Below, in pieces: positions 35,500-53,400 of a stretch of DNA of 64,000 bases (its first letter is position 1; each line of letters opens with the position of its first letter). This DNA is from Lamellibrachia satsuma (lineage: Eukaryota; Annelida; Polychaeta; Sabellida; Siboglinidae): NCBI GenBank assembly GCA_033239005.1, contig BSQZ01000037.1, forward strand, positions 1,627,501-1,691,500, read 5' to 3'. Made by a program: the position numbers and the translations under genes. Below the pieces are notes generated by a model. It was given only the letters and a program-made list of their open reading frames with translations, was not told the DNA's origin and searched no databases.

Positions 35500-38400
35500 A
35501 GTCACACTACTCTGTTTGAATACATAGGTAGAATAAACAAGCCACTACAACCCCATGTACATAGTTGGAATACATAGGTAGAATATACAGTCACTACAAC
35601 CCCTGTACACAGTTGGAATACATAGGTAGAATCAACAGTCACTACAACCCCTGTACACAGTTGGAATACATAGGTAGAATATACAGTCACTACAACCCCA
35701 GTACACAATTTGAATACATAGGTAGAGTAAACAGTCACTGCAACCCCAGTACACAGTTTGAATACATAGGTAGAATAAACAGTCATTGCAACCCCAGTAC
35801 ACATTTTGAATGCATAGGTAGAATATACAGTAAATACAACCCCTGTACACAGTTGGAATATATAGGTAGAATAAACAGTCACTACAAACCAAGTACACAG
35901 TTTGAAAACATAGGTAGAGTAAACAGTCACTACAACCCATGTACACAGTTTGAATACGTAGGTAGAATATACAGTAACTAAAACCCCAGTACACAGTGTG
36001 AATACAAAGGTAGAATAAACAGTCACTGCAACCCCAGTACACAGTTTGAATACATAGGTAGAATATACAGTCACTACAACCCATGTACACAGTTGGAATA
36101 CATAGGTAGAATAAACAGTCACTACAACCCCAGTACACAGTTTGAATACATAGGTAGAATATACAGTCACTACAACCCATGTACACAGTTTGAATACATA
36201 GGTAGAATAAACAGTCACTACAACCCCTGTACACATTTGAATACATAGGTAGAATATACAGTCACTACAACCCCTGTACAAAGTTGGAATACATAGGTAG
36301 AATAAACAGTCACTACAACCCCAGTACACAGTTTGAATACATAGGTAGAATATACAGTAAATACAACCCCTGTACACAGTTTGAATACATAGGTAGAATA
36401 AACAGTCACTGCAACCCCAGTACACATTTTGAATACATAGGTAGAATATACAGTCACTACAACCCCTGTACAAAGTTGGAATATATAGGTAGAATAAACA
36501 GTCACTACAACCCCAGTACACAGTTTGAATCCATAGGTAGAATATACAGTCACTACAACCCATGTACACAGTTTGAATACATAGGTAGATTAAACAGTCA
36601 CTACAACCCCTGTACACAGTTTGAATACATAGGTAGAATATACAGTCACTACAACCCCTGTACACAGTTTGAATACATAGGTAGAATAAACAGTCACTGC
36701 AACCCCTGTACACATTTTGAATACATAGGTAGAATATACAGTCACTACATCCCCTGTACACATTTTGAATACATAGGTAGAATAAACAGTCACTGCAACC
36801 CCAGTACACGTTTTGAATACATAGGTAGAATATACAGTCACTACAACCCCTGTACACAGTTGGAATACATAGGTAGAATAAACAGTCACTGCAACCACAG
36901 TACACATTTTGAATACATAGGTAGAATATACAGTCACTACAACCCCTGTACACAGTTTGAATACATAGGTAGAATAAACAGTCACTGCAACCCCAGTACA
37001 CATTTTGAATACATAGGTAGAATATACAGTCACTGCAACCCCTGTACACAGATGGAATACATAGGTAGAATAAGCAGTCACTACAACCCCAGTACACAGT
37101 TTGAATACATAGGTAGAATATACAGTCACTACAGCCCATGTACACAGTTTGAATACATAGGTAGAATATACAGTCACTACAACCCCTGTACACAGTTTGA
37201 ATACATAGGTAGAATAAACAGTCACTACAACCCCTGTACACAGTTTGAATACATAGGTAGAATATACAGTCACTGCAACCCCTGTACACAGTTTGAATAC
37301 ATAGGTAGAATATACAGTCAATACAACCCATGTACACAGTTTGAATACATAGGTAGAATAAACAGTCACTGCAACCCCAGTACACATTTTGAATACATAG
37401 GTAGAATATACAGTCACTACAACCCCTGTACACAGTTTGAATACATAGGTAGAATAAACAGTCACTGCAACCCCAGTACACATTTTGAAAACATAGGTAG
37501 AATATACTGTCACTACAACCCCTGTACAGAGTTGGAATACATAGGTAGAATAAGCAGTCACTACAACCCCAGTACACATTTTGAATACATAGATAGAATA
37601 TACAGTCACTACAACCCATGTACACAGTTGGAATACATAGGTAGAATAAACAGTCACTACAACCCCAGTACACAGATTGAATACATAGGTAGAATATTCA
37701 GTCACTACAACCCCTGTACACAGTTTGAATACATAGGTAGAATATACAGTCACTGCAACCCCTGTACACAGTTTGAATACATAGGTAGAATATACAGTCA
37801 ATACAACCCAGTACAAGTTTGAATACATAGGTAGAATAAACAGTCACTGCAACCCCAGTACACATTTTGAATACATAGGTAGAATATACAGTCACTACAA
37901 CCCTGTACACAGTTTGAATACATAGGTAGAATATACAGTCACTACAACCCCTGTACACAGTTTGAATACATAGGTAGAATATACAGTCACTACAACCCAT
38001 GTACACAGTTTGAATACATAGGTAGAATAAACAGTCACTACAACCCCAGTACACAGTTTGAATACATAGGTAGAATAAACAGTCACTACAACCCCTGTAC
38101 ACATTTTGAATACATAGGTAGAATATACAGTCACTACAACCCCTGTACACATTTTGAATACATAGGTAGAATAAACAGTCACTGCAACCCCAGTACACGT
38201 TTTGAATACATAGGTAGAATATACAGTCACTACAACCCCTGTACACAGTTGGAATACATAGGTAGAATAAGCAGTCACTACAACCCCAGTACACAGTTTG
38301 AATCCATAGGTAGAATATACAGTCACTACAACCCATGTACACAGTTTGAATACATAGGTAGATTAAACGTCACTACAACCCCTGTACACAGTTTGAATAC

Positions 38401-41400
38401 ATAGGTAGAATATACAGTCACTACAACCCCTGTACACAGTTTGAATACATAGGTAGAATAAACAGTCACTGCAACCCCTGTACACATTTTGAATACATAG
38501 GTAGAATATACAGTCACTACATCCCTGTACACATTTTGAATACATAGGTAGAATAAACAGTCATTGCAACCCCAGTACACGTTTTGAATACATAGGTAGA
38601 ATATACAGTCACTACAACCCCTGTACACAGTTGGAATACATATGTAGAATAAGCAGTCACTACAACCCCAGTACACAGTTTGAATACATAGGTAGAATAA
38701 ACAGTCACTGCAACCACAGTACACATTTTGAATACATAGGTAGAATATACAGTCACTACAACCCCTGTACTCAGTTTGAATACATAGGTAGAATAAACAG
38801 TCACTGCAACCCCAGTACACATTTTGAAAACATAGGTAGAATAAACAGTCACTACAACCCCTGTACACAGTTTGAATACATAGGTAGAATATACAGTCAC
38901 TACAACCCCTGTACACAGTTTGAATACATAGGTAGAATATACAGTCACTACAACCCATGTACACAGTTGGAATACATAGGTAGAATAAACATTCACTACA
39001 ACCCCAGTACACAGTTTGAATACATAGGTAGAATAAACAGTCACTGCAACCCCTGTACACATTTTGAATACATAGGTAGAATATACAGTCACTACAACCC
39101 CTGTACACAGTTTGAATACATAGGTAGAATAAACAGTCACTGCAACCCCAGTACACATTTTGAAAACATAGGTAGAATATACTATCACTACAACCCCTGA
39201 ACAGAGTTGGAATACATAGGTAGAATAAGCAGTCACTACAACCCCAGTACACATTTTGAATACATAGATAGAATATACAGTCACTACAACCCATGTAAAC
39301 AGTTTGAATACATAGGTAGAATAAACAGTCACTACAACCCCAGTACACAGATTGAATACATAGGTAGAATATTCAGTCACTACAACCCATGTACACAGTT
39401 TGAATACATATGTAGAATAAACAGTCACTACAACCCCTGTACACAGTTTGAATACATAGGTAGAATATACAGTCACTACAACCCCTGTACACAGTTTGAA
39501 TACATAGGTAGAATATACAGTCAATACAACCCATGTACACAGTTTGAATACATAGGTAGAATAAACAGTCACTGCAACCCCAGTACACATTTTGAATACA
39601 TAGGTAGAATATACAGTCACTACAACCCCTGTACACAGTTTGAATACATAGGTAGAATAAACAGTCACTGCAACCCCAGTACACATTTTGAAAACATAGG
39701 TAGAATATACTGTCACTACAACCCCTGTACAGAGTTGGAATACATAGGTAGAATAAGCAGTCACTACAACCCCAGTACACATTTTGAATACATAGATAGA
39801 ATATACAGTCACTACAACAAATGTACACAGTTGGAATACATAGGTAGAATAAACAGTCACTACAACCCCAGTACACAGATTGAATACATAGGTAGAATAT
39901 TGAGTCACTACAACCCATGTACACAGTTTGAATACATATGTAGAATAAACAGTCACTACAACCCCTGTACACAGTTTGAATACATAGGTAGAATAAACAG
40001 TCACTACAACCCCTGTACACAGTTTGAATACATAGGTAGAATATACAGTCACTACAACCCCTGTACACAGTTTGAATACATAGGTAGAATAAACAGTCAC
40101 TACAACCCCAGTACACAGTTTGAATACATAGGTAGAATATACAGTCACTACAACCCATGTACACAGTTTGAATACATAGGTAGAATAAACAGTCACTACA
40201 ACCCATGTACACAGTTTGAATATAGGTAGAATATACAGTCACTACAACCCCTGTACACAGTTTGAATACATATGTAGAATATACAGTCACTACAACCCCT
40301 GTACACAGTTTGAATACATAGGTAGAATAAACAGTCACTACAACCCCAGTACACAGTTTGAATACATAGGTAGAATATACAGTCACTACAACCCCTGTAC
40401 AAAGTTAGAATACATAGGTAGAATATACAGTCACTACAACCCCCGTACACAGTTTGAATACATAGGTAGAATAAACAGTCACTGCAACCCCTGTACACAT
40501 TTTGAATACATAGGTAGAATATACAGTCACTACACCCCTGTACACATTTTGAATACATAGGTAGAATAAACAGTCACTGCAACCCCAGTACACGTTTTGA
40601 ATACATAGGTAGAATATACAGTCACTACAACCCCTGTACACAGTTGGAATAAATAGGTAGAATATACAGTCAATACAACCCCTGTACACAGTTTGAATAC
40701 ATAGGTAGAATAAACAGTCACTGCAACCCCAGTACACATTTTGAATACATAGGTAGAATATACAGTCACTACAACCCCTGTACAAAGTTGGAATACATAG
40801 GTAGAATAAACAGTCACTACAACCCCAGTACACAGTGTGAATCCATAGGTAGAATATACAGTCACTACAACCCATGTACACAGTTTGAATACATAGGTAG
40901 ATTAAACAGTCACTACAACCCCTGTACACAGTTTGAATACATAGGTAGAATATACAGTCACTACATCCCCTGTACACATTTTGAATACATAGGTAGAATA
41001 AACAGTCACTGCAACCCCAGTACACGTTTTGAATACATAGGTAGAATATACAGTCACTACAACCCCTGTACACAGTTGGAATACATATGTAGAATAAGCA
41101 GTCACTACAACCCCAGTACACAGTTTGAATACATAGGTAGAATAAACAGTCACTGCAACCACAGTACACATTTTGAATACATAGGTAGAATATACAGTCA
41201 CTACAACCCCTGTACACAGTTTGAATACATAGGTAGAATAAACAGTCACTGCAACCCCAGTACACATTTTGAATACATAGGTAGAATATACAGTCACTGC
41301 AACCCCTGTACACAGTTGGAATACATAGGTAGAATAAGCAGTCACTACAAACCCAGTACACAGTTTGAATACATAGGTAGAATATACAGTCACTACAGCC

Positions 41401-44400
41401 CATGTACACAGTTTGAATACATAGGTAGAATATACAGTCACTACAACCCCTGTACACAGTTTGAATACATAGGTAGAATAAACAGTCACTACAACCCCTG
41501 TACACAGTTTGAATACATAGGTAGAATATACAGTCACTGCAACCCCTGTACACAGTTTGAATACATAGGTAGAATATACAGTCAATACAACCCATGTACA
41601 CAGTTTGAATACATAGGTAGAATAAACAGTCACTGCAACCCCAGTACACATTTTGAATACATAGGTAGAATATACAGTCACTACAACCCCTGTACACAGT
41701 TTGAATACATAGGTAGAATAAACAGTCACTGCAACCCCAGTACACATTTTGAAAACATAGGTAGAATATACTGTCACTACAACCCCTGTACAGAGTTGGA
41801 ATACATAGGTAGAATAAGCAGTCACTACAACCCCAGTACACATTTTGAATACATAGATAGAATATACAGTCACTACAACCCATGTACACAGTTGGAATAC
41901 ATAGGTAGAATAAACAGTCACTACAACCCCAGTACACAGATTGAATACATAGGTAGAATATACAGTCACTACAACCCATGTACACAGTTTGAATACATAG
42001 GTAGAATAAACAGTCACTACAACCCCTGTACACAGTTTGAATACATAGGTAGAATATACAGTCACTACAACCCCTGTACACAGTTTGAATACATAGGTAG
42101 AATATACAGTCACTACAACCCATGTACACAGTTGGAATACATAGGTAGAATAAACAGTCACTACAACCCCAGTACACAGTTTGAATACATAGGTAGAATA
42201 AACAGTCACTGCAACCCCTGTACACATTTTGAATACATAGGTAGAATATACAGTCACTACAACCCCTGTACACAGTTTGAATACATAGGTAGAATAAACA
42301 GTCACTACAACCCCTGTACACAGTTTGAATACATAGGTAGAATAAACAGTCACTACAACCCCTGTACACAGTTTGAATACATAGGTAGAATAAGCAGTCA
42401 CTACAACCCCAGTACACAGTTTGAATACATAGGTAGAATATACAGTCACTACAACCCATGTACACAGTTTGAATACATAGGTAGAATAAACAGTCACTAC
42501 AACCCCTGTACACAGTTTGAATACATAGGTAGAATATACAGTCACTACAACCCCTGTACACAGTTTGAATACATAGGTAGAATAAACAGTCACTACAACC
42601 CCTGTACACAGTTTGAATACATAGGTAGAATATACAGTCACTACAACCCCTGTACACATTTTGAATACATAGGTAGAATAAACAGTCACTGCAACCCCAG
42701 TACACATTTTGAATACATAGGTAGAATATACAGTCACTACAACCCCTGTACACAGTTGGAATACATAGGTAGAATAAGCAGTCACTACAACCCCTGTACA
42801 CAGTTTGAATACATAGGTAGAATAAACAGTCACTGCAACCCCAGTACACATTTTGAATACATAGGTAGAATATACAGTCACTACAACCCCTGTACACAGT
42901 TGGAATACATAGGTAGAATAAGCAGTCACTACAACCCCAGTACACAGTTTGAATACATAGGTAGAATATACAGTCACTACAGCCCATGTACACAGTTTGA
43001 ATACATAGGTAGAATATACAGTCACTACAACCCCTGTACACAGTTTGAATACATAGGTAGAATAAACAGTCACTACAACCCCTGTACACAGTTTGAATAC
43101 ATAGGTAGAATATACAGTCACTACAACCCCTGTACACAGTTTGAATACATAGGTAGAATAAACAGTCACTGCAACCCCAGTACACATTTTGAATACATAG
43201 GTAGAATATACAGTCACTACAACCCCTGTACACAGTTTGAATACATAGGTAGAATAAACAGTCACTACAACCCCAGTACACATTTTGAATACATAGATAG
43301 AATATACAGTCACTACAACCCATGTACACAGTTGGAATACATAGGTAGAATAAACAGTCACTACAACCCCAGTACACAGATTGAATACATAGGTAGAATA
43401 TACAGTCACTACAACCCATGTACACAGTTTGAATACATAGGTAGAATAAACAGTCACTACAACCCCTGTACACAGTTTGAATACATAGGTAGAATATACA
43501 GTCACTACAACCCCTGTACACAGTTTGAATACATAGGTAGAATATACAGTCACTACAACCCATGTACACAGTTGGAATACATAGGTAGAATAAACATTCA
43601 CTACAACCCCAGTACACAGTTTGAATACATAGGTAGAATATACAGTCACTACAACCCATGTACACAGTTTGAATACATAGGTAGAATAAACAGTCACTAC
43701 AACCCATATACACAGTTTGAATACATAGGTAGAATATACAGTCACTACAACCCCTGTACACAGTTTGAATACATAGGTAGAATATACAGTCAATACAACC
43801 CTGTACACAGTTTGAATACATAGGTAGAATAAACAGCCACTGCAACGCCAGTACATATTTTGAATACATAGGTAGAATATACAGTCACTACAACCCCTGT
43901 ACAAAGTTGGAATACATAGGTAGAATATACAGTAACTACATCCCCTGTACACATTTTGAATACATAGGTAGAATAAACAGTCACTACAACCCCTGTACAC
44001 AGTTTGAATACATAGGTAGAATAAACAGTCACTACAACCCCTGTACACAGTTTGAATACATAGGTAGAATATACAGTCACTGCAACCCCTGTACACAGTT
44101 TGAATACATAGGTAGAATATACAGTCACTACAACCCATGTACACAGTTTGAATACATAGGTAGAATAAACAGTCACTGCAACCCCAGTACACATTTTGAA
44201 TACATAGGTAGAATATACAGTCACTACAACCCCTGTACACAGTTTGAATACATAGGTAGAATAAACAGTCACTACAACCCCTGTACACAGTTTGAATACA
44301 TGGGCAGAATATACAGTCACTGCAACCCCTGTACACAGTTTGAATACATAGGTAGAATATACAGTCACTACAACCCCTGTACACAGTTTGAATACATAGG

Positions 44401-47400
44401 TAGAATAAACAGTCACTACAACCCCTGTACAAAGTTGGAATACATAGGTAGAATAAACAGTCACTACAACCCCAGTACACAGTTTGAATCCATAGGTAGA
44501 ATATACAGTCACTACAACCCATGTACACAGTTTGAATACATAGATAGAATAAACAGTCACTGCAACCCCAGTACACATTTTGAATACATAGGTAGAATAT
44601 ACAGTCACTACAACCCTGTACACAGTTGGAATACATAGGTAGAATAAGCAGTCACTACAAACCCAGTACACAATTTGAATACATAGGTAGAATATACAGT
44701 CACTACAGCCCATGTACACAGTTTGAAAACATAGGTAGAATATACTGTCACTACAACCCCTGTACAGAGTTGGAATACATAGGTAGAATAAGCAGTCACT
44801 ACAACCCCAGTACACATTTTGAATACATAGGTAGAATATACAGTCACTACAACCCATGTACACAGTTTGAATACATAGGTAGAATATACAGTCACTACAA
44901 CCCCTGTACACAGTTTGAATACATAGGTAGAATAAACAGTCACTACAACCCCAGTACACAGTTTGAATACATAGGTAGAATATACAGTCACTACAACCCC
45001 TGTACACAGTTTGAATACATAGGTAGAATAAACAGTCACTACAACCCCTGTACACAGTTTGAATACATAGGTAGAATAAACAGTCACTGCAACCACAGTA
45101 CACATTTTGAATACATAGGTAGAATATACAGTCACTACAACCCATGTACACAGTTTGAATACATAGGTAGATTAAACAGTCACTACAACCCCTGTACACA
45201 GTTTGAATACATAGGTAGAATATACAGTCACTACAACCCCTGTACACATTTTGAATACATAGGTAGAATATACAGTCACTACAACCCCTGTACACAGTTT
45301 GAATACATAGGTAGAATATACAGTCACTACAACCCCTGTACACATTTTGAATACATAGGTAGAATAAACAGTTATTGCAACCCCAGTACACGTTTTGAAT
45401 ACATAGGTAGAATATACAGTCACTACAACCCCTGTACACAGTTGGAATACATATGTAGAATAAGCATTCACTACATCCCCAGTACACAGTTTGAATACAT
45501 AGGTAGAATAAACAGTCACTGCAACCACAGTACACATTTTGAATACATAGGTAGAATATACAGTCACTACAACCCCTGTACACAGTTGGAATACATAGGT
45601 AGAATAAGCAGTCACTACAACCCCAGTACACAGTTTGAATACATAGGTAGAATATACAGTCACTACAGCCCATGTACACAGTTTGAATACATAGGTAGAA
45701 TATACAGTCACTACAACCCCTGTACACAGTTTGAATACATAGGTAGAATAAACAGTCACTACAACCCCTGTACACAGTTTGAATACATAGGTAGAATATA
45801 CAGTCACTACAACCCCTGTACACAGTTTGAATACATAGGTAGAATATACAGTCACTACAACCCCAGTACACATTTTGAAAACATAGGTAGAATATACTGT
45901 CACTACAACCCCTGTACAGAGTTGGAATACATAGGTAGAATAAGCAGTCACTACAACCCCAGTACACATTTTGAATACATAGATAGAATATACAGTCACT
46001 ACAACCCATGTACACAGTTGGAATACATAGGTAGAATAAACAGTCACTACAACCCCAGTACACAGTTTGAATACATAGGTAGAATATACAGTCACTACAA
46101 CCCATGTACACAGTTTGAATACATAGGTAGAATAAACAGTCACTACAACCCCTGTACACAGTTTGAATACATAGGTAGAATATACAGTCACTACAACCCC
46201 TGTACACAGTTTGAATACATAGGTAGAATATACAGTCACTACAACCCATGTACACAGTTGGAATACATAGGTAGAATAAACAGTCACTACAACCCCAGTA
46301 CACAGTTTGAATACATAGGTAGAATATACAGTCACTACAACCCATGTACACAGTTTGAATACATAGGTAGAATAAACAGTCACTACAGCCCATATACACA
46401 GTTTGAATACATAGGTAGAATATACAGTCACTACAACCCCTGTACACAGTTTGAATACATAGGTAGAATATACAGTCACTACAACCCCTGTACACAGTTT
46501 GAATACATAGGTAGAATAAACAGTCACTGCAACCCCAGTACACATTTTGAATACATAGGTAGAATATACAGTCACTACAACCCCTGTACACAGTTTGAAT
46601 ACATAGGTAGAATATACAGTCACTACAACCCCTGTACACAGTTTGAATACATAGGTAGAATATACAGTCACTACAACCCCTGTACACAGTTTGAATACAT
46701 AGGTAGAATAAACAGTCACTGCAACCCCAGTACACAGTTTGAATACATAGGTAGAATATACAGTCACTACAACCCCTGTACACAGTTTGAATACATAGGT
46801 AGAATATACAGTCACTACAACCCCTGTACACAGTTTGAATACATAGGTAGAATAAACAGTCACTGCAACCCCAGTACACATTTTGAATACATAGGTAGAA
46901 TATACAGTCACTACAACCCCTGTACACAGTTTGAATACATAGGTAGAATAAACAGTCACTACAACCCCTGTACACAGTTTGAATACATATGTAGAATATA
47001 CAGTCACTGCAACCCCTGTACACAGTTTGAATACATAGGTAGAATATACAGTCACTACATCCCCTGTACACATTTTGAATACATAGGTAGAATAAACAGT
47101 CACTACAACCCCTGTACAAAGTTGGAATACATAGGTAGAATAAACAGTCACTACAACCCCAGTACACAGTTTGAATCCATAGGTAGAATATACAGTCACT
47201 ACAACCCATGTACACAGTTTGAATACATAGATAGAATAAACAGTCACTGCAACCCCAGTACACATTTTGAATACATAGGTAGAATATACAGTCACTACAA
47301 CCCCTGTACACAGTTGGAATACATAGGTAGAATAAGCAGTCACTACAAACCCAGTACACAATTTGAATACATAGGTAGAATATACAGTCGCTACAGCCCA

Positions 47401-50400
47401 TGTACACAGTTTGAATACATAGGTAGAATAAACAGTCACTACAACCCCTGTACACAGTTGGAATACATAGGTAGAATAAACAGTCACTACAACCCCAGTA
47501 CACAGTTTGAATACATAGGTAGAATATACAGTCACTACAACCCATGTACACAGTTTGAATACATAGGTAGAATAAACAGTCACTACAACCCCTGTACACA
47601 GTTTGAATACATAGGTAGAATAAACAGTCACTACAACCCCAGTACACAGTTTGAATACATAGGTAGAATATACAGTCACTACAACACCTGTACACAGTTG
47701 GAGTACATATGTTGAATAAGCAGTCACTACAACCCCGATACACAGTTTGAATACATAGGTAGAATAAACAGTCACTGCAACCACAGTACACAGTTTGAAT
47801 ACATAGGTAGAATATACAGTCACTCCAACCCCTGTACACAGTTTGAATACATAGGTAGAATAAACAGTCACTGCAACCCCAGTACACATTTTGAAAACAT
47901 AGGTAGAATATACTGTCATTACAACCCCTGTACAGAGTTGGAATACATAGGTAGAATAAGCAGTCACTACAACCCCAGTACACATTTTGAATACATAGAT
48001 AGAATATACAGTCACTACAACCCATGTACACAGTTGGAATACATAGGTAGAATAAACAGTCACTACAACCCCAGTACACAGATTGAATACATAGGTAGAA
48101 TATTCAGTCACTACAACCCATGTACACAGTTTGAATACATATGTAGAATAAACAGTCACTACAACCCCTGTACACAGTTTGAATACATAGGTAGAATATA
48201 CAGTCACTACAACCCCTGTACACAGTTTGAATACATAGGTAGAATATACAGTCACTACAACCCATGTACACAGTTGGAATACATAGGTAGAATAAACAGT
48301 CACTACAACCCCAGTACACAGTTTGAATACATAGGTAGAATATACAGTCACTACAACCCATGTACACAGTTTGAATACATAGGTAGAATAAACAGTCACT
48401 ACACCCCTGTACACAGTTTGAATACATAGGTAGAATATACAGTCACTACAACCCCTGTACACAGTTTGAATACATAGGTAGAATATACAGTCACTACAAC
48501 CCCTGTACACAGTTTGAATACATAGGTAGAATAAACAGTCACTGCAACCCCAGTACACATTTTGAATACATAGGTAGAATATACAGTCACTACAACCCCT
48601 GTACACAGTTTGAATACATAGGTAGAATATACAGTCACTACAACCCCTGTACACAGTTTGAATACATAGGTAGAATAAACAGTCACTGCAACCCCTGTAC
48701 ACATTTTGAATACATAGGTAGAATATACAGTCACTACAACCCCTGTACACAGTTTGAATACATAGGTAGAATATACAGTCACTTCAACCCCTGTACACAG
48801 TTTGAATACATAGGTAGAATATACAGTCACTACAACCCCTGTACACAGTTTGAATACATAGGTAGAATAAACAGTCACTGCAACCCCTGTACACATTTTG
48901 AATACATAGGTAGAATATACAGTCACTACAACCCCTGTACACAGTTTGAATACATAGGTAGAATAAACAGTCACTACAACCCCTGTACACAGTTTGAATA
49001 CATAGGTAGAATATACAGTCACTACAACCCCTGTACACAGTTTGAATACATAGGTAGAATATACAGTCACTACAACCCCTGTACACAGTTTGAATACATA
49101 GGTAGAATAAACAGTCACTACAACCCCTGTACAAAGTTGGAATACATAGGTAGAATAAACAGTCACTACAACCCCAGTACACAGTTTGAATCCATAGGTA
49201 GAATATACAGTCACTACAACCCATGTACACAGTTTGAATACATAGGTAGATTAAACAGTCACTACAAACCCTGTACACAGTTTGAATACATAGGTAGAAT
49301 ATACAGTCACTACAACCCCTGTACACAGTTTGAATACATAGGTAGAATATACAGTCACTACAACCCCTGTACACAGTTTGAATACATAGGTAGAATATAC
49401 AGTCACTACAACCCATGTACACAGTTTGAATACATAGGTAGAATATACAGTCACTACAACCCCTGTACACAGTTTGAATACATAGGTAGAATATACAGTC
49501 ACTACAACCCCTGTACACAATTTGAATACATAGGTAGAATATACAGTCACTACAACCCATGTACACAGTTTGAATACATAGGTAGAATAAACAGTCACTG
49601 CAACCCCTGTACACAGTTTGAATACATAGGTAGAATATACAGTCACTACAACCCCTGTACACAGTTTGAATACATAGGTAGAATATACAGTCACTACAAC
49701 CCCTGTACACAGTTTGAATACATAGGTAGAATAAACAGTCACTACAACCCCAGTACACAGTTTGAATACATAGGTAGAATAAACAGTCACTGCAACCCCA
49801 GTACACATTTTGAATACATAGGTAGAATATACAGTCACTACAACCCCTGTACACAGTTTGAATACATAGGTAGAATAAACAGTCACTGCAACCCCAGTAC
49901 ACATTTTGAATACATAGGTAGAATATACAGTCACTACAACCCCTGTACACAGTTGGAATACATAGGTAGAATAAGCAGTCACTACAACCCCAGTACACAA
50001 TTTGAATACATAGGTAGAATATACAGTCACTACAGCCCATGTACACAGTTTGAATACATAGGTAGAATAAACAGTCACTGCACCCCTGTACACATTTTGA
50101 ATACATAGGTAGAATATACAGTCACTACAGCCCATGTACACAGTTTGAATACATAGGTAGAATAAACAGTCACTGCACCCCTGTACACATTTTGAATACA
50201 TAGGTAGAATATATAGTCACTACAACCCCTGTACACATTTTGAATACATAGGTAGAATATATAGTCACTACAACCCCTGTACACAGTTTGAATACATAGG
50301 TAGAATAAACAGTCACTGCAACCCCAGTACACATTTTGAATACATAGGTAGAATATACAGTCATTACAACCCCTGTACACAGTTGGAATACATAGGTAGA

Positions 50401-53400
50401 ATATACAGTCACTACAACCCCTGTACACAGTTTGAATACATAGGTAGAATATACAGTCACTACAACCCCTGTACACAGTTTGAATACATAGGTAGAATAT
50501 ACAGTCACTACAACCCATGTACACAGTTGGAATACATAGGTAGAATAAACAGTCACTACAACCCCAGTACACAGTTTGAATACATAGGTAGAATAAACAG
50601 TCACTGCAACCCCTGTACACAGTTTGAATACATAGGTAGAATATACAGTCACTACAACCCCAGTACACATTTTGAATACATAGGTAGAATATACAGTCAC
50701 TACAACCCCTGTACACAGTTTGAATACATAGGTAGAATAAGCAGTCACTACAACCCCAGTACACATTTTGAATACATAGATAGAATATACAGTCACTACA
50801 ACCCATGAACACAGTTGGAATACATAGGTAGAATAATTAGTCACTACAACCCCAGTACACAGATTGAATACGTAGGTAGAATATTCAGTCACTACAACCC
50901 ATGTACACAGTTTGAATACATATGTAGAATAAACAGTCACTACATCCCCTGTACACAGTTTGAATACATAGGTAGAATATACAGTCACTACAACCCCTGT
51001 ACACAGTTTGAATACATAGGTAGAATATACAGTCACTACAACCCATGTACACAGTTGGAATACATAGGTAGAATAAACAGTCACTACAACCCCAGTACAC
51101 AGTTTGAATACATAGGTAGAATAAACAGTCACTGCAACCCATGTACACATTTTGAATACATAGGTAGAATATACAGTCACTACATCCCCTGTACACATTT
51201 TGAATACATAGGTAGAATAAACAGTCACTGCAACCCCAGTACACGTTTTGAATACATAGGTAGAATATACAGTCACTACAACCCCTGTACACAGTTGGAA
51301 TACATAGGTAGAATAAGCAGTCACTACAACCCCAGTACACAATTTGAATACATAGGTAGATTAAACAGTCACTACAACCCCTGTACACAGTTTGAATACA
51401 TAGGTAGAATATACAGTCACTACAACCCCTGTACACAGTTTGAATACATAGGTAGAATAAACAGTCACTGCAACCCATGTACACAGTTTGAATACATAGG
51501 TAGAATATACAGTCACTACAACCCCTGTACACAGTTTGAATACATAGGTAGAATAAACAGTCACTACAACCCCAGTACACAGTTTGAATACATAGGTAGA
51601 ATATACAGTCACTACAACCCCTGTACACAGTTGGAATACATATGTAGAATAAGCAGTCACTACAACCCCAGTACACAGTTTGAATACATAGGTAGAATAA
51701 ACAGTCACTGCAACCACAGTACACATTTTGAATACATAGGTAGAATGTACAGTCACTACAACTCCTGTACACAGTTTGAATACATAGGTAGAATAAACAG
51801 TCACTGCAACCCCAGTACACATTTTGAATACATAGGTAGAATATACAGTCACTACAACCCCTGTACACAGTTGGAATACATAGGTAGAATAAGCAGTCAT
51901 TACAACCCCAGTACACAGTTTGAATACATAGGTAGAATATACAGTCACTACAGCCCATGTACACAGTTTGAATACATAGATAGAATATACAGTCACTACA
52001 ACCCCTGTACACAGTTTGAATACATAGGTAGAATAAACAGTCACTACAACCCCTGTACACAGTTTGAATACATAGGTAGAATATACAGTCACTACAACCC
52101 CTGTACACAGTTTGAATACATAGGTAGAATAAACAGTCACTGCAACCCCAGTACACATTTTGAAAACATAGGTAGAATATACTGTCACTACAACCCCTGT
52201 ACAGAGTTTGAATACATAGGTAGAATATATAGTCACTACAACCCCTGTACACATTTTGAATACATAGGTAGAATATACAGTCACTACAACCCATGTACAC
52301 AGTTTGAATACATAGGTAGAATAAACAGTCACTACAACCCCAGTACACAGATTGAATACATAGGTAGAATATTCAGTCACTACAACCCATGTACGCAGTT
52401 TGAATACATATGTAGAATAAACAGTCACTACAATCCCTGTACACAGTTTGAATACATAGGTAGAATATACAGTCACTACAACCCCTGTACACAGTTTGAA
52501 TACATAGGTAGAATATACAGTCAATACAACCCATGTACACAGTTTGAATACATAGGTAGAATAAACAGTCACTACAACCCCTGTACACAGTTTGAATACA
52601 TAGGTAGAATATACAGTCACTACAACCCATGTACACAGTTTGAATACATAGGTAGAATAAACAGTCACTGCAACCCCAGTACACATTTTGAAAACATAGG
52701 TAGAATATACTGTCACTACAACCCCTGTACAGAGTTGGAATACATAGGTAGAATAAGCAGTCACTACAACCCCAGTACACATTTTGAATATATAGATAGA
52801 ATATACAGTCACTACAACCCATGTACACAGTTGGAATACATAGGTAGAATAAACAGTCAATACAACCCCAGTACACAGATTGAATACATAGGTAGAATAT
52901 TCAGTCACTACAACCCATGTACACAGTTTGAATACATATGTAGAATAAACAGTCACTACAACCCCTTTACACAGTTTGAATACATAGGTAGAATATACAG
53001 TCACTACAACCCCTGTACACAGTTTGAATACATAGGTAGAATATACAGTCACTACAACCCATGTGCACAGTTGGAATACATAGGTAGAATAAACAGTCAC
53101 TACAACCCCAGTACACAGTTTGAATACATAGGTAGAATATACTGTCACTACAACCCCTGTACACAGTTGGAATACATAGGTAGAATAAGCAGTCACTACA
53201 ACCCCAGTACACATTTTGAATACATAGGTAGAATATACAGTCACTACAACCCATGTACACAGTTGGAATACATAGGTAGAATAAACAGTCACTACAACCC
53301 CAGTACACAGATTGAATACATAGGTAGAATATTCAGTCACTACAACCCATGTACACAGTTTGAATACATAGGTAGAATAAACAGTCACTACAACCCCTGT

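Larger units (their letters stand above)
33745..35500. repeat. Diverged satellite flank (left shell)
   Basis: Degenerate 30-40-bp monomers around the core AGCTAGAATACATAGTCACT and CCCCCAGTACACAG, showing 10-30% variation by eye. Contains two locally amplified sub-arrays (31-bp and 70-bp) listed separately. Confidence 0.9.
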